From positions 1-10,421 of the forward strand of contig NJDF01000045.1 in the NCBI GenBank assembly GCA_002254895.1: a DNA stretch of 10,421 bases. Direction: 5' to 3'. Under the pieces are notes generated by a model. The model did not search any database. It saw nothing but the letters and a program-made list of their open reading frames with translations, and was not told where the DNA came from. The DNA comes from Thermoprotei archaeon ex4572_64. GTDB lineage: Archaea; Thermoproteota; Thermoprotei; Thermoproteales; Thermocladiaceae. Of the stretch, positions 1 to 6,380 are shown one piece after another. The position numbers and the translations under genes are program-made. How positions within the stretch are numbered: position 1 is the stretch's first letter; every line of letters starts with the position of its first letter.

Positions 1-129
1 GTTAAGTTGAAGCCTATGAAGGCTTGGATTCTTGCACCTAAAGGTAGAAAAGGAGTAATAATTGGACTATTCAAATGCCCAAACGGAAAAACAGTAAGAA
101 AAGCTATTGGTAAGGTAGAGTCTGGATAA
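1..129 (+). CDS. creN7: Cren7 chromatin protein, C-terminal part (5' end outside window)
   Basis: The frame is open from base 1 and ends at TAA 127-129, giving 42 visible residues. The segment [15 protein letters not shown] matches the core of Cren7, the small SH3-like DNA-binding protein of Crenarchaeota (Sulfolobus has [15 protein letters not shown]). The Trp and Leu two residues apart just before it (W9, L11 of the visible part) correspond to residues that contact and intercalate into DNA in the family. Cren7 is about 60 residues, so roughly 20 N-terminal residues lie outside the window. The tail after GLFK differs from the Sulfolobus form (Cys-Pro-Asn-Gly, then a basic stretch ending Glu-Ser-Gly), so this is a divergent copy. 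It is convergent with the next gene. The family call is strong and places the window in Crenarchaeota. Confidence 0.88.
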   Translation, partial: VKLKPMKAWILAPKGRKGVIIGLFKCPNGKTVRKAIGKVESG

Positions 130-164
130 GCCTATTTCTTACTTAATAGATTAAAAATTAACAA

Positions 165-174
165 TTTTTCCCTT
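165..174 (+). terminator. Oligo-T terminator after Cren7
   Basis: TTTTTCCCTT begins 36 bases after the Cren7 stop. T-run plus pyrimidine sequences end transcripts in Sulfolobus-type archaea. A run of five A at 153-157 provides the same kind of signal for the minus-strand gene ending at 179, so this short gap could stop transcripts from both sides. There is no stem-loop. The role is inferred from sequence and position. Confidence 0.5.
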
Positions 175-178
175 ATCC

Positions 179-1093
179 TTACTTCTTAAATATCCTGTAA
201 TACCTATCTCTACACTCATCATAACTTAATGAATATACTAGTTTAAGCACTTCTAACTCTCTCTTTAAGTATGGGTATGGATTGTCTGGTCTAGGCTCGT
301 ACTCAGTTCTAGGTGTTAAGAGTACGTAGAGTAGGCTACGTGCTGCTAATAATTTCTCTTCTTGAGAGTTTAATTTTCTTCCATAAACGTAATTCAAAGT
401 TAGTTCAACTCCAGGATGTGGTGGTATCTCTATTTTTAATTCTCTAGACACGAGATCTATGACGGATATGTACTTGATTTCACAGCCCACCATACTTTTC
501 AGATAGTCCTTGATGATTTCGTTGAATGGGTGTGCTTGAATTATTACTCTCTTATTGCTTAACTTAAAGAGTTCACTTATTTTCTTTGCCCTAAGCATAC
601 ATCTAAACTTAACTCTATGTGCATCTGCTTTCGCATATTCTATTGTCAATTTTACAAGTTTATCAAAATCTCTCTCACGTAGGGCTTTATGATACTCTTC
701 AAGAACTCTTTTAATGCTTGATTCAAGCTTAATTACGTAATGTATTGTTGGGTCTCTCTTATCGATAAGTTCTTGAACTCTATTGGTTACTAGCATGTAC
801 CTAACTTCTTGTGAAATTGATTGATATGGATCGACAACCATAACTTCAAAACCACAATCGTGAAGTTTCTTAGCAAGCATGTATAGATGATAGGTGAAGA
901 GTGGAAAATCTACTTCAAGCTCCATTAAGTACTCATTAATATCAACTTCACCTTTAAGGAACTTTATGAAGGTTTCACTCTCTACTCCCTCAAGTACTAT
1001 GACGTCATGTTTCTTAGCATTTTCTTCAAAATGTCTTAAATATTCGACACGTGGATAGAGTATAAATACGTCAAGCTTACACATACATGACAT
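179..1093 (-). CDS. Conserved-looking hypothetical protein, 304 aa
   Basis: I do not recognise this protein. It has no signal peptide or membrane segment. It begins with a strand-like segment (LDVFILYPRVEYLRHFEE), followed by DVIVLEGVESETF (residues 30-42), FEVMVVDPYQ (82-91), a charged helical middle (about 100-180, many Arg/Lys/Glu) and KRVIIQAHPFNEIIKDYL (181-198). The order 'hydrophobic strand-Glu-Gly ... helical basic segment ... hydrophobic strand-His' faintly recalls TraB/ChaN/EreA-like folds, but that is only an impression. A second Met codon at 1084 is an alternative start (301 aa): an ATATTTAA box lies exactly 30-23 bases before it, the spacing seen for other genes here. The gene is divergent from hypF, but nothing else ties it to the hydrogenase. 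That it is a real gene is likely from its length and AT-rich archaeal codon use. Confidence 0.75.
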   Translation of the reverse strand: MSCMCKLDVFILYPRVEYLRHFEENAKKHDVIVLEGVESETFIKFLKGEVDINEYLMELEVDFPLFTYHLYMLAKKLHDCGFEVMVVDPYQSISQEVRYMLVTNRVQELIDKRDPTIHYVIKLESSIKRVLEEYHKALRERDFDKLVKLTIEYAKADAHRVKFRCMLRAKKISELFKLSNKRVIIQAHPFNEIIKDYLKSMVGCEIKYISVIDLVSRELKIEIPPHPGVELTLNYVYGRKLNSQEEKLLAARSLLYVLLTPRTEYEPRPDNPYPYLKRELEVLKLVYSLSYDECRDRYYRIFKK

Positions 1094-1106
1094 TATTTAA
1101 ACTTCA

Positions 1107-1114
1107 TTAAATAT
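1107..1114 (-). promoter_or_regulatory. Candidate TATA box for the 304-aa gene
   Basis: On the minus strand this reads ATATTTAA. It sits at -30 to -23 from the ATG at 1084 and 9 bases closer to the longer-form ATG at 1093. The spacing favours a leaderless transcript starting at the second Met. This is a weak call from position and composition only. Confidence 0.35.
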
Positions 1115-1151
1115 CTTATCGTCATAACGTAATGTATAAGAACTTCATTTA

Positions 1152-1171
1152 ACCTACTACACTATGTAGGT
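1152..1171. repeat. Inverted repeat immediately before hypF start
   Basis: ACCTAC (1152-1157) and GTAGGT (1166-1171) are perfect inverted arms of 6 bp around an 8-base loop, ending one base before the hypF ATG at 1173. It could be an operator or a small RNA hairpin over the start region, or chance. The right arm includes AGGT, the only Shine-Dalgarno-like bases present, but it is too close to the ATG to act as one. Confidence 0.35.
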
Positions 1172-1172
1172 A

Positions 1173-2657
1173 ATGTTAGCATTTACAATTCACTTGGTAG
1201 GTATTGTTCAGGGTGTTGGTTTTAGACCATTCATCTATAGAATAGCTAATAAAAGTGGTGTTTATGGTTATGTTAAAAATCTTGGAGGTGCTGAAGTTGA
1301 AATACATGTTGAAGGTTCTAGAGAAAGTATTGAGAAATTTTTCAAATTCTTCTACAAGGAAGCTCCACCTGTAATGATTATTGAGGAGTTGAAGGTGATG
1401 AAGACGGAACCTAAAGGTTATAGAGAGTTCAAGATACTTAGAAGTGAAAGAAAGAAAGCTTCTCTATCTATGATACCTCCAGACTTCGCCATATGTGATG
1501 ATTGTTTGAGAGAAGTACTAGATTCTAAAGACTTAAGAAGATATAAATATCCATTTAACTCGTGTGCATTTTGTGGTCCTAGATATTCAATGATGTTTAC
1601 CATACCGTGGGATAGAGAGAATACTTCCATGATTGACTTTCCACTATGTAAGGAATGTCTTCAAGAATATGAGAATCCTGAAGATATTAGAAGATTTCAT
1701 GCTGAAGGAATTTCATGCAGTAAGTGTGGTCCTAGAGTCTACCTAATGAGTATAGATGGAGAATTAATAGACACTAACGATCCTATACGTGAAGCTGCTA
1801 AACTTGTCGATGAGGGTTACATAGTAGGTATTAAGGGTATTGGAGGTTATCACATAGCTGCACTTGCAAGTGATGATGATGTTGTTATGAGGCTTAGAAT
1901 TAGAAAAAATAGACCTCAACAGCCATTTGCAGTTATGGCTCTTAATTTAGAAGTTGCCTCTAGACTTGTACATCTAGATGAGAAGAGTGTTAAGTTATTA
2001 GTATCTATTCAAAGACCAATAATTCTACTACCTATACGTGAAAGTGCAAATATTTCAAAACTTGTAGCTCCTGGACTTAAACATCTAGGTATATTCTTAC
2101 CCTATACAGCACTTCACTACCTATTTCTATCATATCTTAAAGATCACTTCTCCATAATGACTAGCGGTAATCCTCATGGCTCACCTATGTGTACTGATGA
2201 GTCGTGCGCATTTAATAAGCTTAAAGGTATTGTTGATTATTTACTAATCCATAATAGAAAGATCGTTAATAGAGTTGATGATAGTGTTGTAAGATTTACA
2301 CTTAACGAACCTGTACTTCTTAGAAGAGGTCGTGGATATGCACCTATGTGGATTAGAGTGAAGACCTTCTTTAAAAAACCAGTAATTGCTTTCGGTGCTC
2401 TTCTCCAAAATACTGGTGCTTTAGGTATTGAAGATAAAGTAATATTAACACAGTTTATTGGTGATTGTGATGAATATGAGACACTTCTAGATCTTGATAA
2501 GTACTTAACAACACTTATGAGAATGTATGGAGTAGATGTTAATGACTGTGTACTTGCATGTGATCTTCATCCTGAATACTCAACTACAAAGCTTGCAGAG
2601 ACTTGGAGTAAAGATTACAATTTGAAATTAGTGAGAATTCAGCATGAGGAGATGTAG
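1173..2657 (+). CDS. hypF: Hydrogenase maturation carbamoyltransferase HypF, N-terminal part of a broken gene
   Basis: HypF converts carbamoyl phosphate to a carbamoyl group passed to HypE for the CN ligands of the NiFe site. Visible domains: acylphosphatase (residues 1-90, GIVQGVGFRPFIYRIA at 10-25); two zinc fingers with C108/C111-C131/C134 and C159/C162-C182/C185; a YrdC-like domain (about 200-390, with KGIGGYH, LRIRKNRPQQPFAVM, MTSGNP, NRVDDSVVR, LRRGRGYAP); and the first part of the Kae1-like domain (from about 400, FGALLQNT, DLHPEYSTT). The frame ends at residue 494, right after VRIQH. A complete HypF would continue with the HHHAH metal motif, but here three codons and TAG follow. The rest continues in another frame from about 2648. 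In-frame TAG at 1167 makes ATG 1173 the start. Q at 250 and Q at 412 stand where Lys is usual (RPxKPFAVM, AELKNT). The gene family is certain; the intact function is doubtful. Confidence 0.93.
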   Translation: MLAFTIHLVGIVQGVGFRPFIYRIANKSGVYGYVKNLGGAEVEIHVEGSRESIEKFFKFFYKEAPPVMIIEELKVMKTEPKGYREFKILRSERKKASLSMIPPDFAICDDCLREVLDSKDLRRYKYPFNSCAFCGPRYSMMFTIPWDRENTSMIDFPLCKECLQEYENPEDIRRFHAEGISCSKCGPRVYLMSIDGELIDTNDPIREAAKLVDEGYIVGIKGIGGYHIAALASDDDVVMRLRIRKNRPQQPFAVMALNLEVASRLVHLDEKSVKLLVSIQRPIILLPIRESANISKLVAPGLKHLGIFLPYTALHYLFLSYLKDHFSIMTSGNPHGSPMCTDESCAFNKLKGIVDYLLIHNRKIVNRVDDSVVRFTLNEPVLLRRGRGYAPMWIRVKTFFKKPVIAFGALLQNTGALGIEDKVILTQFIGDCDEYETLLDLDKYLTTLMRMYGVDVNDCVLACDLHPEYSTTKLAETWSKDYNLKLVRIQHEEM

Positions 2658-3304
2658 CTACAATATATCCTGCAAGAATGCTTGTAGCTTATCTCATAAA
2701 CTTCATGAGTGAAGATGAAGTTAGAAGCTTACTTAGAAAGTTAAACATCATTGAGAAGGGTTTCAAGTTTGGAGAACTTGAATTAAGCTTAACTATTAAT
2801 CAGATAATTAATAGTAAAGGAGTGTTAACATCAAGTACAGGCAGAGTTCTAGATGCTGTAAGTGTACTACTTGGGGTATGTTTTGAGAGAACATATGAAG
2901 GTGAACCAGCAATTAAACTTGAAGCACATGCAAGACCTACTGATGAAATTATAGACGTACCTATAGTAAGTGAAAGAGAAGTCTACATCATTGATACTGT
3001 TAAAATTTTTGAAAAAATTCTTGAACTTATGGATAAGTATGATAGTGAAGAGCTAGCATACATGGCTCAATACGGTTTAGGTTATGCTTTAGGTAAGGTA
3101 GCTGCACTTATACGTAATAGAAAGCATAGATACGTAATTTTATCAGGAGGTGCTGCTGTCAATAACTACATAGTTAAAGGAGTTAGAGATGTTGTTGAGC
3201 AGGTAGGGTTGAAAGTTATTCTACCTAGGAGAGTACCTACAAATGATGGTGGTTTAAGTCTTGGACAAGTAGTTATAGCTAATGAGTTAATGAAAGGTAC
3301 TTGA
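2648..3304 (+). CDS. hypF: HypF, C-terminal part (frame +2 relative to N-terminal part)
   Basis: This frame carries the rest of the Kae1-like domain of HypF. Homology starts before the first ATG: codons from 2648 read GDVATIYPARMLVAYL, matching the family's PGGD-x5-PWRMALAYL. The ATG at 2678 is therefore an internal Met and not a true start. Further signatures are TGRVLDAVSVLLG, YEGEPAIKLE, VILSGGAAVNNYIV and VPTNDGGLSLGQVVIA, the standard C-terminal end. Between the last N-terminal residue matching HypF (His491, codon ending 2645) and this Gly-Asp, a normal HypF has about 60 residues that include HHHAH and the DGTGYG nucleotide-binding motif; neither is present. The two frames fit a deletion of about 180-200 bp whose length leaves remainder 1 when divided by 3. 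There is no ribosome-binding site for separate translation. The 3' end overlaps the convergent hypB by 26 bp. Confidence 0.9.
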   Translation, partial: GDVATIYPARMLVAYLINFMSEDEVRSLLRKLNIIEKGFKFGELELSLTINQIINSKGVLTSSTGRVLDAVSVLLGVCFERTYEGEPAIKLEAHARPTDEIIDVPIVSEREVYIIDTVKIFEKILELMDKYDSEELAYMAQYGLGYALGKVAALIRNRKHRYVILSGGAAVNNYIVKGVRDVVEQVGLKVILPRRVPTNDGGLSLGQVVIANELMKGT

Positions 3305-4058
3305 GAACCTTATCGACAATACTTACAATAGCTCTTCTAAACTCTTCAGCTTTAAGAGGTAAGTCACCTCTCTCTAATGCTTTATTAACATCAGGATCTA
3401 AAGGTACTTCACCAAGTAATTCAAGATCAAGAATGTCACTAACATTAACTTCACCAAATGGTTTGATTATAGTATTGCCATACCTTATGTAAGACATGTT
3501 ATTAACAATACCTAAAATCTTAACTCTAAGTTCTTTTAGAATTTTCACTAACCTCATAACTACATTTAAGGCTAAATCGTTAGGTGTTGTGACGACTATT
3601 AGGCTTAATTTATCTTTAAAATATCTCGATATGAGTATAACTTCATCACCAGTACCTGGTGGTAAGTCAATGATTAGGAAGTCTAGATCTTTCCAGTTAG
3701 TATAGGCTAGTAAGTCAAGAATAGCATCCTTCTTCAAATCTCCCTTTAGAGGTGATGGTTTGTTCTTGATTAAGAAGTATATACTCATGATCTGTAATTT
3801 CTGATTTATACTTATAGGTTCAATACCTTGCTTAGTAACTTTTAACTCTGTAGAATTTACTTTCAAAACTCTATGTACTGAAGGTCCGTATAGATCTAGG
3901 TCTAGAAGTCCAACACTGTACTTTCTTCTAGATAACTCATACGCTATTGATGATGCTATTAAGCTTTTACCAACACCACCCTTACCACTACCTACTGCTA
4001 CTATTTGCTTTACATTTTCAGCTCTTCTCCTGATTAATGATTCTCTCAAATCAATCAC
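3279..4058 (-). CDS. hypB: ATPase-type HypB (Mrp/MinD family) nickel-insertion partner of HypA
   Basis: This is a 259-aa P-loop ATPase of the Mrp/MinD class. The deviant Walker A, GSGKGGVGKS, is at 23-32; LLDLDLYGPSVHRVL at 51-65 and LIIDLPPGTGDE at 128-139 are the switch and Walker B regions; TTPNDLALN follows. True Mrp/Nbp35 Fe-S carriers have a CxxC after the Asn-Met-Ser-Tyr segment. Here NNMSYIRYGNTIIKPFG has no Cys, and the whole protein lacks Cys. That loss, with hypA directly upstream, fits the ATP-dependent HypB described in Thermococcus kodakarensis (HypB-AT), which makes HypA bind Ni tightly. The GTG start at 4058 overlaps the hypA end by 8 bp and has GGTGA 5 bases before it, so translation is probably coupled. 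A generic Mrp-like ATPase remains the alternative. Confidence 0.85.
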   Translation of the reverse strand: MIDLRESLIRRRAENVKQIVAVGSGKGGVGKSLIASSIAYELSRRKYSVGLLDLDLYGPSVHRVLKVNSTELKVTKQGIEPISINQKLQIMSIYFLIKNKPSPLKGDLKKDAILDLLAYTNWKDLDFLIIDLPPGTGDEVILISRYFKDKLSLIVVTTPNDLALNVVMRLVKILKELRVKILGIVNNMSYIRYGNTIIKPFGEVNVSDILDLELLGEVPLDPDVNKALERGDLPLKAEEFRRAIVSIVDKVLKYLSLTH

Positions 4059-4482
4059 TTACCTCACCTACAACTCTACTTACTCTCACGCCATAACTTG
4101 TAAACTCGATATCTAGACTTCCACATTTTGGACATCTAACATATGCTGATGCAAGGCTAGGACTCAGATGTATAGGATTGTCACACTCACTCTCATCTCC
4201 ACACAGCTCTCTCATAACATCACTTTCAACATCTCTCCAACTCCACTCATAATTACATGAATGACATTTAAACGTAGTTGGTACTTCTCTAATGATAAAT
4301 CTCGCATCTTCTAGGGGAGTATCTTTACTTAATTCATTTAAAGCTGTCTTGAAGATTTCAAGATCTATCTGTGCTAATTCATTAACTTCAATTTCAATCT
4401 CTCTCACTCTTCTCAACTTCTTCTCCTTGATTAGATCTAGGATTGACATTACTATGCCGTAAGCTAGTGAGTATTCGTGCAT
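4051..4482 (-). CDS. hypA: Hydrogenase nickel metallochaperone HypA
   Basis: This is a 143-aa HypA, which binds Ni at its N-terminus and passes it to the large subunit. It begins MHEYSLA, with the invariant His2 and Glu3 of the nickel site. The zinc domain has C73/C76 (FKCHSC) and C117/C120 (VRCPKCGS). The loop between the two pairs is about 40 residues, longer than in bacteria, and carries C94, C100 and H105; an extended loop is usual in archaeal HypA. It is the first gene of a two-gene unit with hypB. The ATG at 4482 has no Shine-Dalgarno, but a TATA-like CTTAAAAT lies at -30 to -23, which points to a leaderless transcript. The family call is confident. Confidence 0.95.
   Translation of the reverse strand: MHEYSLAYGIVMSILDLIKEKKLRRVREIEIEVNELAQIDLEIFKTALNELSKDTPLEDARFIIREVPTTFKCHSCNYEWSWRDVESDVMRELCGDESECDNPIHLSPSLASAYVRCPKCGSLDIEFTSYGVRVSRVVGEVSD
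4061..4069 (-). promoter_or_regulatory. Shine-Dalgarno for hypB
   Basis: On the minus strand AGGTGAGGT lies inside the end of hypA. Its GGTGA part is 5 bases before the hypB GTG at 4058 and supports that start in preference to a downstream TTG. It fits the pattern that internal operon genes use SD while first genes are leaderless. Confidence 0.65.
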
Positions 4483-4504
4483 TGTTAAGACTGTGAATTT
4501 GTTA

Positions 4505-4512
4505 ATTTTAAG
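4505..4512 (-). promoter_or_regulatory. TATA box of hypA-hypB
   Basis: CTTAAAAT on the minus strand is at -30 to -23 from the hypA ATG. This is the same offset and nearly the same sequence as before hynS and the endopeptidase gene. Archaeal TATA boxes centre about 26 bases before the transcript start, so the mRNA should start at or near the ATG. Confidence 0.6.
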
Positions 4513-4534
4513 TTTTAAAAAATTGCTAGGAGAA

Positions 4535-4542
4535 GGAAAAAA
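4535..4542 (-). terminator. Oligo-T terminator of the hynS-isp unit
   Basis: TTTTTTCC on the minus strand begins 26 bases after the isp stop at 4568. A second run of six T follows at 4522-4517, close to the hypA promoter. Together they should separate the hynS-isp transcript from hypA-hypB. The role is inferred from composition and position. Confidence 0.5.
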
Positions 4543-4567
4543 TCTAGTTTGAGGAAGAGAGTGAGTG

Positions 4568-6379
4568 TTAAATCATGTATTCAGACACGTATGAAATGAC
4601 ATGTCTAACTCCTATAGTTAATCCTTTAGCTCCTACAGCCATACTCAACATAGCTATACATTCAGGACAAGCAGTAGTTACTAGATCTGCTCTTACCTTA
4701 GCAATATCGTCAGCTCTAGTGTAAGCTAGGTGTCTAACATCTTCTTCAAGTTCACGTAGAAAGTCTAATTCCTTCTCTGTAAATTTAAATTGTAATCCAA
4801 GTTTTTCACTAAGTATACTAATTCCACCTCTCGTTAGGAAGTAGAGTCCAGCACCACCACCACAACATCTTGAGAAGATTTTCTTACGCTTTAACTCTAC
4901 TAGGTAGGGTGTTGCAAGTTTAACAACTTCTCTAGGTATTTTGAATAGTCCTGCACGTTTACCCATCTGGCAAGGATCGTGCCATGCCACGTATAGTGGT
5001 TCTTTTCTAACAAATTTTACCTTCTTCTCTCTATCATACTCATAGACAAGTTCAACAGCATGTAGTATCTCGTAATCAGGTTCTACATTGATTATGTATG
5101 GCATTTCAAATCTAAGCATAGTGTATGTATATCCACCATCTGTTGTAACTACTCTCTTAGGTCTTAACCTAGATACTTCACCATGAATTCCAGCAAGTAC
5201 TTTAGCTGTAGCTCCTCTATCACCTACAGTGTAACCTATTGGTGGTCTAATTCCAAGTGGTCTAGACGGTAGAGTCCAGTTCTCACCAGCCTTTTCAAGT
5301 ATCTTAATCATGCTTAATATAGCATCTTCAGTGATCAGTAAGTCCATGACTGTTACGAGTAGACACACGTTTGCACCTTCCTTACCTATAGGTGGATCCT
5401 TACCTATAGTTTTCTTAACGTTATCTAGGAATGTATTCCATAAGCTTTTGACACCATCAAGTTCTAGATACTTTTCAGTTACTTCAAGTTCTTTCAGTGT
5501 CTTAAGTACTGTTGGTGAGAGTCCAAGATTATCAAGTACTTCTCTTAAAGCTTCAACAAGCGCACCACTATATATACCTAATGTGCAGTATTGATAACAT
5601 GTACCACAGTATGTGCATCTATAAGCTATCTTTAATACCCTATCTACATCTTTAGGTTTAATTAATCCAGCACGTGCAAGAGGTCCTAACAATCTACCAA
5701 TTACTGTAGTACTTCTCCTATATAGTCTTCTATACTCTTCAGCCTTATTTACTGTCCTGTACACCCATACAGGTACCATACTTGGCAAGTGATGTGCTGA
5801 TAAGAATCCTGTAAGCAGTATGCCAAGTAGTAGTAATAGTGCTAGAAAATCTCCAAGTCTTATATGTGCCATTCTAGCTGCTGCTCTATAGATATGATCA
5901 CCAAGCTTATAGCACACACCGATAAGTGCAAGTACGAACAGTACATCACCATTAAGCACAACCGTTAAGGGTCCCCAAATTCCAGCACCTAGAAATCCCG
6001 TAGTCATGTTTAGTGGAATAGCTAGTGGCCAAAGTATAGCAGCTAGCCATGGTGCGTAAACTTCAATACATGCTAAATGTTGTGAAAGTAGGAAGATTAG
6101 TGGTATGAGTCCTGCTATATGCATTATTGCAAGACCAGCTGCGAAGTCTGTAATTATTGTCTCAAAGCTACGTGAAGCAGCAAAAACTATTGGTCTCAAG
6201 AATGTCATGATGAAGCCTCCAACAATATGCCCACCACCAATTTTTCTCCACCTAAAGACAGGCTTAGCTGGATATCTTCTCACGAAGAAAATGTATCTAA
6301 ATAGTCTGTAGAATATTAAGATTGCTCCAATGATTAAGCTTGGTATGAAGAAGCTATATGCAAATTCTAGAAAATCCAC
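4568..6379 (-). CDS. Fused Isp1-Isp2: NarI-like cytochrome b plus HdrD-like Fe-S protein
   Basis: This 603-aa protein (from GTG 6379) probably links the hydrogenase to the membrane electron pool. The N-terminal 200 residues hold about five membrane helices (about 5-32, 53-70, 79-103, 110-160, 178-197) with His at 51, 87, 101, 162, 172, 196 and 197 as possible b-haem ligands, as in NarI/DsrM/Isp1. A soluble HdrD/DsrK/Isp2-like part follows: one [4Fe-4S] motif C255/C258/C261/C265, and one complete CCG domain with HDPC470, CCGGG at 505-509 and CPEC (C571/C574). HdrD proteins usually have two ferredoxin-type motifs and two CCG repeats; here the first CCG repeat (about 335-460) has lost its Cys residues (TTDGG where a Cys pair is expected). 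GTG 6379 is chosen over TTG 6397 because GGAGGTGA lies 5 bases before it, and it starts one base after the hynS stop. A DsrMK-like role is the alternative. Confidence 0.85.
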   Translation of the reverse strand: MDFLEFAYSFFIPSLIIGAILIFYRLFRYIFFVRRYPAKPVFRWRKIGGGHIVGGFIMTFLRPIVFAASRSFETIITDFAAGLAIMHIAGLIPLIFLLSQHLACIEVYAPWLAAILWPLAIPLNMTTGFLGAGIWGPLTVVLNGDVLFVLALIGVCYKLGDHIYRAAARMAHIRLGDFLALLLLLGILLTGFLSAHHLPSMVPVWVYRTVNKAEEYRRLYRRSTTVIGRLLGPLARAGLIKPKDVDRVLKIAYRCTYCGTCYQYCTLGIYSGALVEALREVLDNLGLSPTVLKTLKELEVTEKYLELDGVKSLWNTFLDNVKKTIGKDPPIGKEGANVCLLVTVMDLLITEDAILSMIKILEKAGENWTLPSRPLGIRPPIGYTVGDRGATAKVLAGIHGEVSRLRPKRVVTTDGGYTYTMLRFEMPYIINVEPDYEILHAVELVYEYDREKKVKFVRKEPLYVAWHDPCQMGKRAGLFKIPREVVKLATPYLVELKRKKIFSRCCGGGAGLYFLTRGGISILSEKLGLQFKFTEKELDFLRELEEDVRHLAYTRADDIAKVRADLVTTACPECIAMLSMAVGAKGLTIGVRHVISYVSEYMI

Positions 6380-6380
6380 A

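Noticed and set aside
2678..3304. The HypF C-terminal part as an independent small gene starting at ATG 2678
   Set aside because: HypF homology begins ten codons earlier, there is no ribosome-binding site, and the needed Kae1-like motifs are missing. It is a fragment of hypF.
3301..3705. Plus-strand open frames antisense to hypB
   Set aside because: They lie wholly against the well-supported hypB, are low in complexity (Ser/Leu/Thr rich) and have no start signals. The same applies to other antisense frames across hynS, isp and hypF.
3279..4058. Mrp/ApbC Fe-S cluster carrier
   Set aside because: The CxxC needed for cluster binding is absent and hypA overlaps directly, so ATPase-type HypB is the better call.
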